Shown here one piece after another: positions 24,308 through 37,100 of a DNA stretch of 64,000 nt. A program made the position numbers and the translations under genes. Every line of letters starts with the position of its first letter. Within the stretch, counting starts at the first letter, position 1. The stretch is taken from contig KV748204.1 of assembly GCA_001692895.1 (NCBI GenBank), positions 1,516,771-1,580,770 on the forward strand. Direction: 5' to 3'. The stretch is from Cenococcum geophilum 1.58. Lineage: Eukaryota > Ascomycota > Dothideomycetes > Gloniales > Gloniaceae. The notes beneath the pieces were generated by a model. That model did not search any database. It was not told the origin of the DNA and was given only the letters and a program-made list of their open reading frames with translations.

Positions 24308-25445
24308 ATGCCACTAAAAGCAGCCACTATAACGCTATTAACGGCGGCAACTACATTAAGGTTAGGTAACGACACTAATATAGCAGACACTAACTTACAG
24401 TAACCTATAACGGTTGGACAACTATAAGAGATAGTTAACTAGTTAATAGAAAATAATGCGACGTTAGAAAATAGGATTAATAGGATAGGCGCAGTAAAGG
24501 TTAAGTTACTATTAATTAAAAGATACTTGGGAGAGAGATTAAAGCTTAAAGGATTCCTTACGCAAATGCACTTTAAGGTTGCGTAAGAGGGAGCTAAGCT
24601 GGTAACACCTATAGATTAAATAGCGTACGCGGGATTGTTCCTAATAGGAAGAGCACTTAAGTAGTTTAAGCCTTACCTTACGGAAATCCAGGTAAATAGA
24701 ATAACGACTATAAACTAAGAGGTACGGTTTATGTTCTTAAGCTAGAATGGATTTGTGGAGTAACTTATATAAATATTTAGAGACCTAAAGGCAGTAACTA
24801 TAGCGGAAAGAAAACTCTAAGATATTACGCAGTGAACGTTAGTAATTAAGTATATAACGTAGTTCTAGACGCTAGCAATATAAGTTAAGTAGAATAATAG
24901 GGCGCTTATAGCACAGTATAAATAGGGACTTAAGGCTAAAGTCTAGGACGTAATTATTCTAATAGAAGATATAGATACCCTAAGGGAACTAATAGATTAG
25001 GCGATTAAGATTAATAATTGGATCTACTAAAGGGAACAGGCTAAAAGAGGTTAGGATAGAGTTTTATAGTCGTATAAGACGCAGAGTATATAATGACTAA
25101 AGCTAAGTTAGAAACTATAGTATAGCGTAGAGCTAATAGACCTAAGTAGTACTAAAGAAGCCTATAAGAGATGGAGTAAGAAACTATAAAAACCTAGAGG
25201 TTAAGGATCTAGTGATTATAGGACTAAGGAGCAGAGGCTAAACCAGGGATCTTAATAGTAGAAGATGTTTAGGCGGACTCTATAGTAAAGTTAATGGTTT
25301 AGAGATGGAGCTTATATAAATTGCGGAAAATAGGGTCACTTTGTAAGGGATTATAAAGATAGTTAGAAGTACTATATAATAAAGGGAACTAGACTAGTAG
25401 TAGATAATATATATGTATAGAGGGATAATAGTGTGCTATAAGGAA
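24308..25445 (+). pseudogene. Gypsy-A copy 3 gag relic
   Basis: The ATG at 24308 begins MPLKAATITLLTAATTLRLG. Downstream are a capsid-like helical region and, at about 25308-25360, a zinc knuckle that reads YINCGK-GHFVRDYKD. Of the CCHC set only the second Cys and the His remain; the first and last Cys are Tyr (TGT to TAT) and the aromatic residue is a stop. Gag would package the RNA into virus-like particles in the cytoplasm. Many TAG/TAA codons show inactivation. Confidence 0.8.
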
Positions 25446-27340
25446 TAAAAGAGTATTTAATTAAAAGTTTTGCATTTTATTATAATAATGCATACCAAAT
25501 TTATAAAGACGCTAAGTACGGCGTAAGCTACTAGCTATAGGAGCTAGTACCTGTAGAATATAAAGAAACTAATAAACTAGTTCGTAGATCGGACATTAAG
25601 GATAATGAATTCGATATAGGCGAAATATTTCGTAACAATAAGGCAATAAGGGCGGTTTACTAGGAACACGTAGCTATTAGAGATGTTATACTAGAGGTAG
25701 AGGATAATTCTACTACAGAATAGGGAATATTAGTAGGGATTAAGACCCTACTAGACACGATGTCTATCGCTTTATAAGACGTAAGAGAAGTAGGACAGCG
25801 AGCCACTTTGGCACTTAATAAAGGTAAGAAGCCAAAGGCTTAAGATTCTTAAGATGAGATAAGAGACGACTAAGACTCTTAAGATGAGATAAGGTAAGCT
25901 TAAGGACCTATAATGGACAATAACTAATGGAGTAGAGTAGCAGCTTAGTTTAAAGACATATAAATGAGCTCGGGATGAAAATTCCCATAGGTATAAGATT
26001 CTTAAGACGAGATAAGTGAAATTTAAGACTCTTAAGATGAGATAAGAATACTAAGTAAGCCTAGTTGGACTAAGGCTGAAGCTAAGCTTAAGTTAGAAGC
26101 AAGCTTAGGATTAAAGAATCTAAGGGGTTAGGAATTCGGAGTGTAAATTAAAACACCTATAGGCAAGAAGTAAGGAGCTTCTTTATAAATTAGAGAATCT
26201 ATAATATAAACAGTAACTAGACTAGGAGACAAATATATAGACCTAGAGGACTTACTAGTAGAATATAGTGTTCGGACTAAAGATTAAAAAGTTAATACTA
26301 AGATTAAGAAGTAAGACGATTTTAAGGATTTAAGCGCAAGGCGCAAACCAAAGGAAACTATGGACGAATTTAGAGCAAGAATTATNGNATAGTAAGAANA
26401 GAAACTAGATAAGAGATCTAGTATATTAGGACGTATAAGGGACAGAGCGCTAGTATAAAGAATTACTAATAGGCTAAGAGTAGGCACATTAAGAGCTAAG
26501 TGGCTTACCAAACTGGAAAACGAAGAGGATTTAGGAATTCCTATTAGGTTTGAAGAACGACATATAAAGGGCTGTTACGATATAGTAATAAAAAGATACT
26601 TCCTTATGGATAGGCTGTATATACTCTAGCAGCTGTACTAAAAGTAGTATAGGCAGAGGTATAACGATAAGTGGGAAGATTTCTATATGTGGTTAGATAA
26701 AAAAGTTATCTAGGACTACCCGATTATAGAAAAGGCTATAACTTATATTAAAGAAGCCTTAATTATAACGTTAAAGGATCTAAAGAAATAATTAGAGGAC
26801 TAGAGAAGTAAGAGACGCACCTTAGTACCTGCGAACGAAGTTATAACGTTTAGATTAGTACAATAGAGGTTTAAACTTAGGGATAAAGATAAGCTAAGAG
26901 TTAACCTAAAGCACCTAGCATACTATATGTTATTATAGATTACGTGCGTGGACGATATATGCGAAATGTATAAGAATTTAAAGGAAAAGAATTGGAAATA
27001 CTTTGTAAGGATATACTAGATAACGGATAAGTAATAGTATAGAAATGCTAAATATATATACAAATGGCATCCAGCAGAAGTCTAAGAGGAAGGAAATTTA
27101 ATACTTTAACTAGGAAGATTCCTTATAGAAGAATACTTAGAAGGACGACAGTGGTGGGAATGCCTAGAGAATATATATCTATAGTATATTAAAAATAAAA
27201 AGCGAACTAGGCATTGGCTAAAGAGTAAGCTAAGTGTAATAAGATTAAGTAGCTAATAGTTAGGAAAAGTAGAGGCCTACGGGACTAGAGGGAGCTAGTG
27301 GTAGAGCCTTAGACCCTTAAAGGAATTTAAGGATAACACC
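25446..27340 (+). pseudogene. Unassigned coding segment between gag and protease of Gypsy-A
   Basis: About 1.9 kb separates the zinc knuckle from the retropepsin. In the plus frame it first gives an acidic, Ser/Asp/Glu-rich linker with a repeated DSQDEIR-type motif (about 25840-26050, four copies). A predicted mostly helical, charged region follows (about 26200-27250; readable stretches include WLTKLENEEDLGIPIRFEE and GRQWWECLENIYL). I do not recognise a domain. It is present at the same position in both array copies. It could be an extended gag C-terminus or an accessory domain. Ambiguous bases occur at 26386-26399. Confidence 0.6.
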
Positions 27341-30300
27341 TAAATTTATAAGTTAAATAGTAAGATTAATAGTTTGAGGCATTAATAGATAGTGGAGTAA
27401 TAAGGAACTATATCTCGCTAGTAATAGTTAAAAGAATGGGATTACCTTATAGATAAAAAGAGGAGCCTTACCTATTAGTGATAATTTTAGGAGATCTAAT
27501 AGCCTATAGAGGAGGGATTATTAATCTTAAAATAGGACCTATTTAGTTAACTATTAAAGGGAGATAAATTGAGATATCTTTTGATATATTACTATTAGGG
27601 AATAATAAGGCAGTACTAGGAATGCCTTAGTTACAGGAATATAATCTAAGGATTGATTGAATTATAGGTTAGGTTAATATTAGGGATACTTAACGCCGCA
27701 AGATATAATAATAAGCTAAGTTAGTATAGTACTAAGTCGGAGCGATATATAAAGAAACTAAGTAAGGCTTAAGTTATGTACTAAAGAGATACTATAAGTA
27801 TAGTAAGAAACTATGGTTACTAGAGAGTAAAAAGCTGTTAGAGTATATAGTATAGGACTATAAGATAGAATTAGAACTAGGAATAAGTCTAAGGTTCTTT
27901 CTAATCTATAAGCTTACTAAAGAAGAAGGTAGAGTACTAAAAGAGTTTATCTAAGAAAACTTATAAAAGGGATATATTAGACCATCGCAGTTATTAGCGG
28001 GTTATCTAGTACTGTTTATATTAAAGAAAAATAGCAAACTAAGGCTGTATATTAACTATAGATAGTTAAACAGCATTATAAGAAAGGATAGGTATTCTTT
28101 ACCCTTAATTAGCGAAATCTAAGATAGGATAGGCAATGCGTAAATCTTTACGAAGATAGATCTAAGATGGGCGTACTATTAGATTAGGATTAAGAAAGGC
28201 GACGAATAAAAGGTAGCCTTTAGGTTAAAGGAAGGACTATATAAACTATTAGTTATATAATTTAGGCTTATAAACGCACTAGTAACGTTCCAGAAGCGTA
28301 TTAACAATATATTAGGAGAATACTTAGATGAATTTATTATGGTATATCTTAACGATATTATTATCTACTTAATGACTAAGGAAGAATATAGAGAATACGT
28401 TAAATGGGTTTTAAAGAGACTATAGAAAGAACAGATGCTAGTAGTAATTAAAAAATACGAGTTCTTTACTAGGAAGACCGATTTTGTTAGATTTATTATT
28501 AAACTAGGCTAACTTAGTATAAATCTAAAGAAGATTGAGGCTATAGTGAATTGGTAAGAACTAGAGAACGTTACGCAATTAAGATCGTTCTTAGGGTTTT
28601 GTAATTACTGTAGAAGGTTTATAGCGCAGTAGTTAAAGGATATTAAGCTACTTACGCAATTAATAAAGAAAGAAGAACTATAGGTATAGGGAAAAGAGTA
28701 ATAAGAGCTATTTAAGGAAGTTAAGAGGTTATTTACCTAGGAGCTAGTTCTTAAGATCTATTAACTAGGACTAGAGACGGTTATAAAGATAGATGTATTA
28801 GACTTTATACTAGGGGCATGCTTTATATAAAAGCATTAAGATAAATAGCACCCAGTGGTATACTATAGTCGGAAGATAACACTACTAGAGTTAAACTATA
28901 ACATTTATAATAAGGAGTTATTAGATATAGTTATAGCATTAAAGGAATAGAGAGCATTCTTGCAAGGCATAGAGAAACTATTTATAGTTAAGACGGATTA
29001 TAAGAACCTAATAGGATTCCTAATAATAAAGGAACTTAACTAAAGATAGGTTAGATAGGCAGAGATACTTACAGAATATTATTTCGAGATTTAGTATACT
29101 AAGGGTACAGATAATACGCGGGCAGATGCTCTAAGCCGCAAAGCTAAACTACAAAATGACGAGAAGCCATTAGGGGCTTTACTACGAAAAGATATAGATG
29201 GATTAATTAGGTACAATTATCTAAAGATTATAGCGACTTAGGAAGATAAGGAGCTAGAAAGAGTCTATAAGGCACTAGAAAGCTTTTAGGTATAAAGAAT
29301 TCTAAAAGCATAGCTAGAAGATCTATAGATAGATATATACGAAAATCGAGAAGTAAAGTATATCCTAAGAAGCATAGCTAAGCAATTTATAGAAGAGTTC
29401 TATAAGGGATTAACTTAAGAACATAATAGAGCCATAGGCTTAGTGTTAAGACTCCAAGAAGAGTATATTATTAATGGAATCTAAAGAATAGCTAGGAAGG
29501 TTATAAGGGAGTATTTAGATTACTAAAAAAATAAACTAATAAGGCATAAGCTATATAGAGGGCTATAACCTATTAAAATACCAGAGAGACTATAGGAGGT
29601 TATATTATAGGACTTTATTATTAAGTTACTAAAGTTAAGAGATCCTATTACTGGATAAGATTATAATACGATCTTAGTAATAGTAAACAAGCTTATAAAG
29701 TGGGGATACTTTATAGCATGTATAAAAGAAATCTCAGCGGAAGATGTCGCTAGAATCTATATTAAAGAAGTGTTTATAAGACATGGAGCACTAAGTAAGA
29801 TTATATCGGATAGAGATCTAAGATTTATAGCAGCATTTTAGGAGGTATTCTTAGCGGAACAAGGAGTTTAAGCAGCAACTTCTATTGTATATTATCCGCA
29901 GATAGACAGTTAAATAGAAAGGTTAAATTAGACACTAGAGCAGTATTTAAGATATTATATTAATCATATATAGAACAATTGGGTATTACTATTACTAGTT
30001 ATATAGTTTGTATATAATATAATACCTTAAGAAGGAATGGGTACGTTACTATTTAAGGCGAATTACGGATATAAGCTAAGAATATCGTTATTGCCACGAC
30101 AAGCAAAGAAAACGAGTAGTAGAGCTAAGTAAAGAATGGAGACTTTAATAAATCTTTATATAAACCTTACAGAAACAGCTAAGGAAGTACAATAAAGGAT
30201 AAAAAGGTACTATAACGCTAAGAGATCTAAGGGACTAGATCTTAAGGAGGGAGATAAAGTATGGCTACTATATAAAAATTTTAAGAGTTAACGACTAAGC

Positions 30301-30816
30301 AAGAAGTTAGACTATATTAGACTAGGACCTTTCGAAATTATATAAAGGATTTCACTAGTTATATTTAAGTTAAACCTACTAGCCAAAATAAAGATCTACC
30401 CTGTACAGTATATCGCGATACTAGAGTTAGCATATGGGAATATTAAGCCACTAGTCTACGAAGCAGACACGTATAGAGGGAGAGAAGAAGATAAATAGCA
30501 AGTTTTAAGGATTATTAGTTATAAGGACGTTGACGATAAAATATAGTATAAGGTTAAGTGGTTAGGCTACACTAAGACTACCTAGGAACTACTAGAGAAT
30601 TTAAAAAACGCTATAGGAAAGGTATAGGAGTATTAGAGGAGATTAGGTTAGGTAGCATTAATAAAGAAGGATCGCCAAAGAATAAGTCACCTAAGGGGGA
30701 CCTAAGAAGAGCAGTTACCGAACTACTCGGATCTATTTCCTTCTCTATTAGAAGAGAATCTGTTTTTTTATTACTAAGTTCCTGTAAACCCTATTCTATA
30801 AGTTTCTACTCCTTAA
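27341..30816 (+). pseudogene. Gypsy-A copy 3 pol relic (PR-RT-RH-IN-chromodomain)
   Basis: Domains in order are: retropepsin with an intact ALIDSG active site (about 27380); RT (about 27950-28500) with INYR and a catalytic box read YLND at about 28346-28357, where Asp is mutated; the RT connection SFLGFCNYCRRF (about 28590); RNase H (about 28780-29150, ADALSRK at its end); integrase (about 29440-30150, with DYNTILVIVNKL and SDRDLRF); and a chromodomain (about 30510-30630, YKVKWLGYTKTT). The order is that of Ty3/Gypsy chromoviruses, whose chromodomain targets integration to heterochromatin. Stops at Trp/Gln positions show inactivation. Confidence 0.85.
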
Positions 30817-31370
30817 AACAAACCTTCTTACAAACCTTCTTAAGGCGAAGTAATTAAGTAGACGCCGCGATGCGAGTATCTAGGGCCTTTTGTTCCGCAT
30901 TATAAGAATATTCTAACTTAGCAAGGGCTTAAGACAGTTTACTATTTAGCCGTATAGCAGCAGATTAAATATAAAACCCTAAGATAAATTAATTAGGGAA
31001 CTAGACAACTATTAAGAGTAATAGGTCACATATATTTAGTATTAGAGGTAGAGCGAACGTCACAGGACAAATAAATATTTGCTTTAGTGCACTTTAAGTA
31101 AAAGAACAGTTGTCGCGAAGATGGGTTCGCTAACATAATATAAACCAACCCCTCTTTCAAATAGCAAGAACATAGAGATAGCATAATCTCACTAAGAGAT
31201 AATATTACAGTAATAGTGTAAGCATAACGTTAGGCGTATAAAGAAGAAATTGCTTTAGGTATAATAAGTAATAATATTAACTAAATTAATTAGACGGATA
31301 TTATACCTCTAGTAAATAACTTAGAGATATTAGGAATCTTTAAGGACGAAGATAAAGAGGAGGGAGATAG

Positions 31371-31796
31371 TGTTACGGACGCTTTAAGTATAATATTATA
31401 ACTACTTAGGGAAGAGTTAAAAGAAGCTAGTTAGTTAATTTAGGTACGGTCTAGGATGGAATCGGTAGAACTATGTGATAAGGAATAGTAGCCGAGGTTA
31501 TATAATATGCTACGTATTAAACAAGAGGAATAAGAGGAACTTACGTACCTTATATATAAGACGTATATTATATATAAGAAGGATTTTATAGGAGTACGGT
31601 TGTGTATTTAAGGACCCTTAATCCCTACCTAGATAGTTCCTTCCTTATAGTGATTCTTAGAATATAATTAGAGTTAATCTGTTAGGCAACCACTCCACTA
31701 GTTGTTATTACTTGTCGACTATTGTTATTTGCATTTCCTATACACCTAGCCCAATAACAGGACCTACCGTAGTTCTTGCTATAAGGTTCCGTTACA
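31371..31796 (+). repeat. Gypsy-A copy 3 3' LTR
   Basis: 426 bp, pairing with 23837-24262. Its last 110 bases keep CCACTCCACTAGTTG and TTGCATTTCC unmutated, again showing less damage at the outer edge. Confidence 0.88.
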
Positions 31797-31801
31797 ATAC
31801 G

Positions 31802-33549
31802 GGCTTAGTCTCTTCTTAATTTAATATAGGCCTATAAACTTCTAATTAAGTTTCTTTAAGGGTTATTAAGTCTTTAGGTTTTATATATTTAGGTAAACTA
31901 TATTACCTTCCTTAAAGTCCTATATAGGAGCTTGTCCTTTATTTATATACTATTTTTATACTATTTAAGCGTACGCTAATTTACTTTATAATAGTTCCAT
32001 TAACTACTTTATTTAATTAGCGAAGTTATACGCGTTAATTAGTTAAATCCTCTTAATTATAGGTCCTATTGTATTAATTTCAGGTTATAGTTTAAATCTA
32101 AATTAAGGGTCTTATCTATAGGTTGCGTAGAATGGCGTTACGCCTATTAATTTATTTCTTATATTATTTATAGTAAACTTAGCTAAAGGTAGCCACTTTT
32201 TTTAGTTATCTTATAGGTATTGTTCTATAATTGTATTTATAATTTTAGTTTAACTATCTGTCTCTAAATAAAATACAGTTAAGAGTTGTATTTATATACT
32301 TAATTGTTTATATAGGGCTTACTAGAAGTCTAAAATAAATTAGCTTCTATAGTTAGATATTATTAAATTAGGAAGACTATATAGCTTAAAGACGTGCTTA
32401 ATAAAACATTTAGCTACTAATATTGCATTAATTAAGTCTATAGGAATTATATATTGTATTTTTATAAAATAGTTAATAACTACTATAATATTTATAAACC
32501 TATTACTATTAGGTAGGTTAACTATAAAGTTAATTAAGATATCTCACTATCTTTATATTGGAATTGGTAATAGTTAAAGTACTCTTTACTTCTTTATATA
32601 AGAGGTCTTCCTACATATATATATTCTATATACTCAAACATATTTTAATATATAGTTATGCATTATAGGCTAGTAATATACTTATTAGATAATTTTATAG
32701 GTCTTAATATATAGCCTAGATGCCCTACTATAAGGGAATTATATATAAATTTAAGTATCTTAAATTATAAGGGTTTAGAATTCGGGATTACTATCTTTTA
32801 TTAATAGTATAACTAATTATTATAGATTTCGTATTTAGTGAGTGTAATATCCTTATATTGCTATTTCCCTATTTAAATTACTTTTATTATATCTACTATC
32901 TAGGGGTTATTCTTATATTTATATTCTATTGATTTATTAATTTTTATATCCTACTTATTAATTTCTAATTTATTTCTATTAAGCTCCGCATTTAAAAATA
33001 TAGGGCGTAGTTTCTTAAAGCGTTTAGAGGGTAGTAAAATTTATAATTAATTTATAATTCGTTTAATAGAGGCGTTTATAGGTAAGTTTTATAATTATTA
33101 TATTAATAAATTAGGCTTCTAATTAAGTTTGCTAAATTAGTAGGTAATCTTAAAGTTAAATTATAAGAGGTATTTAGCCTAACAAATTTAGTGTTATATT
33201 AATTGCTTTATAGTTATAAAGTACTATAGGTTTTTATAATCCATTAATACGCGTATTAGAAATAATAATTCTTTAAGTTCTAGACGCTCTTATTTAAAGT
33301 ATTTAATAATTATAAGCAGTTCCTTATTATATATTTTATAGTTTAATTTAGTAGGGGTAAGTTTCTAAGAGAGAAAGGCTACTAGACGTAGCTCGCCGTT
33401 TTTATTATATTGCGATAATACTCCTCCTAGTATATAATTAGACGAGTCTGTTTTAATAATATATTTAAGGTCTAAATTAAAGTAGATAAGAATTAAAGTA
33501 GTTATAAAATAATATTTTAGGTTATTAAAAGCTTATTTATATTTAGTAG
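31802..33549 (-). pseudogene. Gypsy-E segment 2: RNase H and integrase
   Basis: Read on the minus strand from 33549, FNNLKYYFITTLILIYF is followed by TDSSNYILGGVLSQY (RNase H), VAFLS-KLTPTKLNY and YNKELLIIIKYFK-ER. Integrase and the pol C-terminus follow toward 31802, where FKEGNIVYLNI is recognisable. The RNase H start lies against the Copia-B insertion, and its frame continues at 39865. Confidence 0.8.
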
Positions 33550-33767
33550 TATATAATTACAGCACCTAGTATACGAACGCGTATTTACGCGTTCGTGCAC
33601 CAACTACCTACATACTGACTAATTAGGGGGGAGGCGCGTTAGTATATAGACCACGTAGTCTACCACAATAGAATCGACAGTTACCACTATCCCAAAGAGC
33701 ATACAATACTATACGTATTTCGTGCCCCGGGATATAACTNACTTATNCTATTAAGTTANTANAAACA
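33550..33767 (+). repeat. Copia-B 5' LTR
   Basis: 218 bp, containing TTAGGGGGGAGG and a CGCGTATTTACGCG inverted motif. It is 53 bp shorter than the LTRs of Copia-B' because it has fewer ACGCGT units. It contains several n. Confidence 0.88.
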
Positions 33768-34147
33768 CTAATTAGTAAGCGCGCACANATTAGNAATNAC
33801 TTAATACCTCCCCCNAAGCGATANACGANAGCGACNACCCGTTTAGACTCCTAGTANNACCTACTAGAAGGTCAGAAGTCGGGGATTACGGACTTATCTC
33901 CAACTCTATATACTTATTTAAGTCTTAGTACGGTTTATTAGAAGTTATAGACGCGAATATAGACCTATAGGGAACCCCTATCCTTAACCCCCTTAAACCT
34001 TAAACCTCTTTAGACCTTTTATAGAAACCCCTTACCCTCCTATAAACTATTATAGACCTATTAATCGATTTTATGGACTGTTATAAAACCTCCCCCACCT
34101 GTTACAAGCTGCTACTACCTAATATACACTACACTACACTATATAGT

Positions 34148-37100
34148 ATGGCAGACATTAGCAAGCAAGTTAGTAAAGGTTAAAAGAAGTAGAGATAAGG
34201 AGTCAACGTTACGTCTATAAACGACGTTAACGACTATATTAGTTTTAAAATCCTTAAATACAAACACTTTAAGCTTATAAATAATAACCTATAGGAGTAA
34301 TACCAGGAAGACTTTACGGACTTTACGGAAGCTATTTTTAAGGCCTATAACCCTATTACTATCCGTAAACTACAAACCCTTTTACATAACTAAGGTGTAT
34401 AGGTTAAAAGGGATAAATAAGTTACTGTTATATAGTCTTTATATAATATAATAATAAAAAAAAACTAAACAGAATGGACTAAAGAGGAAATCCTAGACCA
34501 GGTTAAAACTACTAAAGAACTCTTTACTTCTTCCAAACTTAATAGGATTACTAGCCTTATACCTAACCTACTTAACCAAATTTATCCTATAGACCTAAGC
34601 GGCTTTAGAGCTAACCTTGCTAGCTAAAATATACCCTACTCTTAAGTTACGGACCACGCTATAGACTATAATACCCCTATAACCCAAAATACGGACCAAA
34701 TTACCCCTATTGTTTAAGTCACAAATCCGCAAGCTATATATCCGTAAACTATATATCCGTAAGCCATATATCCATAAGCTATAGATCTATAAGTTATAGA
34801 TCTGCAATCTACCTAAGTGAAGACCTATAGTAAGGAGCTAGCTAACCTAGCTAACCTTTACACTAATAAATCTAAGTATAGTAGTGAAAACGATAACTTT
34901 AACTTTAAACTAACTATCTTTACGGACCTTTGCCAGAAGGCTAATATTCCTAAATAAGAGTTTAGCCAAGCCTACTCTACTATACTGCGCGGCCTAGTAC
35001 TTAACTACTACTACACTAACCTTAAGAGCAACCCTCTTGGTGTTCCCTTTAATAAGCTATATAAAGCCACCCGTAACTACTTTAAAGGACCGGAATATAA
35101 GCGTAATATTCTTACCTAATAGAATGCGACTAAGCTACGGACCGTAATTAACAAGAATACTAAAAAATTGACTATAGAGTGCCTATAAATTCTTATTAAA
35201 GACCTCCGGTACCTACAGCACGGCCTTAACGCTAAGCTTCGAATAGACGACTTCCTATATAATAAACTTATTACGGCCTACTAGAAAGTAGAGCCCTATA
35301 AGTACGTCTACTATAAGCCTATAGATACCTTAGCTAGCCTTATTAATAATCTACGCTCCTCTATTATAATATATAAAGTCTTAAACTAGGCAGCACTTAA
35401 GCCTTTATTACGGATATTTAATATCCGTAAATAAACTTAGACGTCTACTTTATAGACCGCCGCTACCGCTAGCAGCACCCGCACCAACTAAGTCCTACCC
35501 GTAACCCCTATAGTAACCCCTATACGAAAATATACCCCCATAGATAAACCAGCCAGAAATGCTTCGTGTGCGGTAAAAAAGGATATTAGTCTATAAGGTA
35601 TACCTAGGAAGAATGTAATAAGTTTAGGAAGAGACTTAATAGCCGTATTAACCAGTTCATTTTGGAATATAAAGGAGAGAAAGTAGAAGAGCCCCCTAAT
35701 AAGTTAATAGAAGCCCTTATAATTAACTTTAANTTANANNCTTAGNAATAANANACCTTAGAGANATTTCTAACCACTTTTAGACCTTTTACGGACAGCT
35801 AAGCCTTTAATATTACGACCGTATTAGCCGACCGCTCCTTTATATACTTAATTACACCTAAAAACTAGCCCGTAAGTATACCCGTTGGACCCGTTATAGA
35901 CGTTATAGATGTTATAGATTATAAGTAGGACCTATTTACATATATCACTACGGAACGCTATACCCCTAAAGAATTCTACGGCGTTATAATTAATATAGGT
36001 GCCTCTAAGAAGTCTACTATAGGTTATAGACAATACCTTATATATAGGACCACTATAAATAATAATACGGACATTGATATTACGTAAACTAGGGCCATAA
36101 ACGTCTAATTCGGCATTAGCTTAACCGCATTAATTAGATTAGTTAAAGTTAAGACTCTAATTAGCCTAGTTAACTTCCACATAGTAAAAGCGGACACCCC
36201 CTTTCTACTCTATCTTACAGATATAGATAGGTTATAGGTATACTATAATAATATTACGGACACCCTAATTAGCCCTATAACTACCCTAGGAAGTAAGTAT
36301 ATTACCTTACCAATTATATAACAATTTGGACACCCGTTCCTTATATAGGGAGAGACTTTATAAACCTATATTTAGAAATCTTTTAACTATAACCCGTACT
36401 ACCTTACTAGTACGGAAATCTACCGCCTATACCGCCGTTTTAGCCACCTATTAGCCGAAAAGCTATATAGAGTCCTTAAACGCTCTAGATATAACGACGT
36501 TAATAAAAAGGCAGTTAACCACCTAACTAAATACTACTCCTTTTGCTAGAAATACGGACGTTCCCTAGGCTAATTTAAGTTCACCCTTTATAAAGACCTT
36601 AATTTTAACCACTTAGTATACATAAACATTATATATATTAACGGCAGCCTAGTATTATATATAATTAACAAGGCAACCCACTATTAAGCCGCCCGTTAGT
36701 TATAAAATATATCTATAAAATATACTTAGGACATTTTACGGACCTACTAGATTAACATATACGTTAAACCCCCTAATTATATCACCTATAACGCTAGTAG
36801 GAACTTTATTAGCAAAGAATTCCAATAGTACGCTATAGCTATAGCTATTTTAACAAAAGCCGTTCCAGTTAAGGCGTACTAGTCTATTAGGCTTATTAAG
36901 CGAGCTTACCTAGCTCTATAAAGAGCTTATTAGATTATTATAGATAAGTATAAAGATATTTAAAAGGAACTGGCTTTACAGATAGCTATAAAAGCCATTA
37001 ATAACATTGCTAGCCCTAACAGATTAGTACCTACCCTCTTAGTTTATAGAGCCTACCTAAAGATAAGCAACCTAGGCCCTCCTACCCCATCTATTATAGA

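Larger units (their letters stand above)
23837..31796 (+). mobile_element. Gypsy-A copy 3, 7960 bp
   Basis: The LTRs at 23837-24262 and 31371-31796 (426 bp each) start TGTTACGGACGC and end GGTTCCGTTA-A. The perfect target duplication ATACG lies at 23832-23836 and 31797-31801. The element inserted into the coding part of Gypsy-E. LTR differences are transitions. The LTR is a subfamily variant of the array's LTRs: it has GAGGAACGAGAGGAAC units where the array has ACACAGATT units. Confidence 0.92.
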
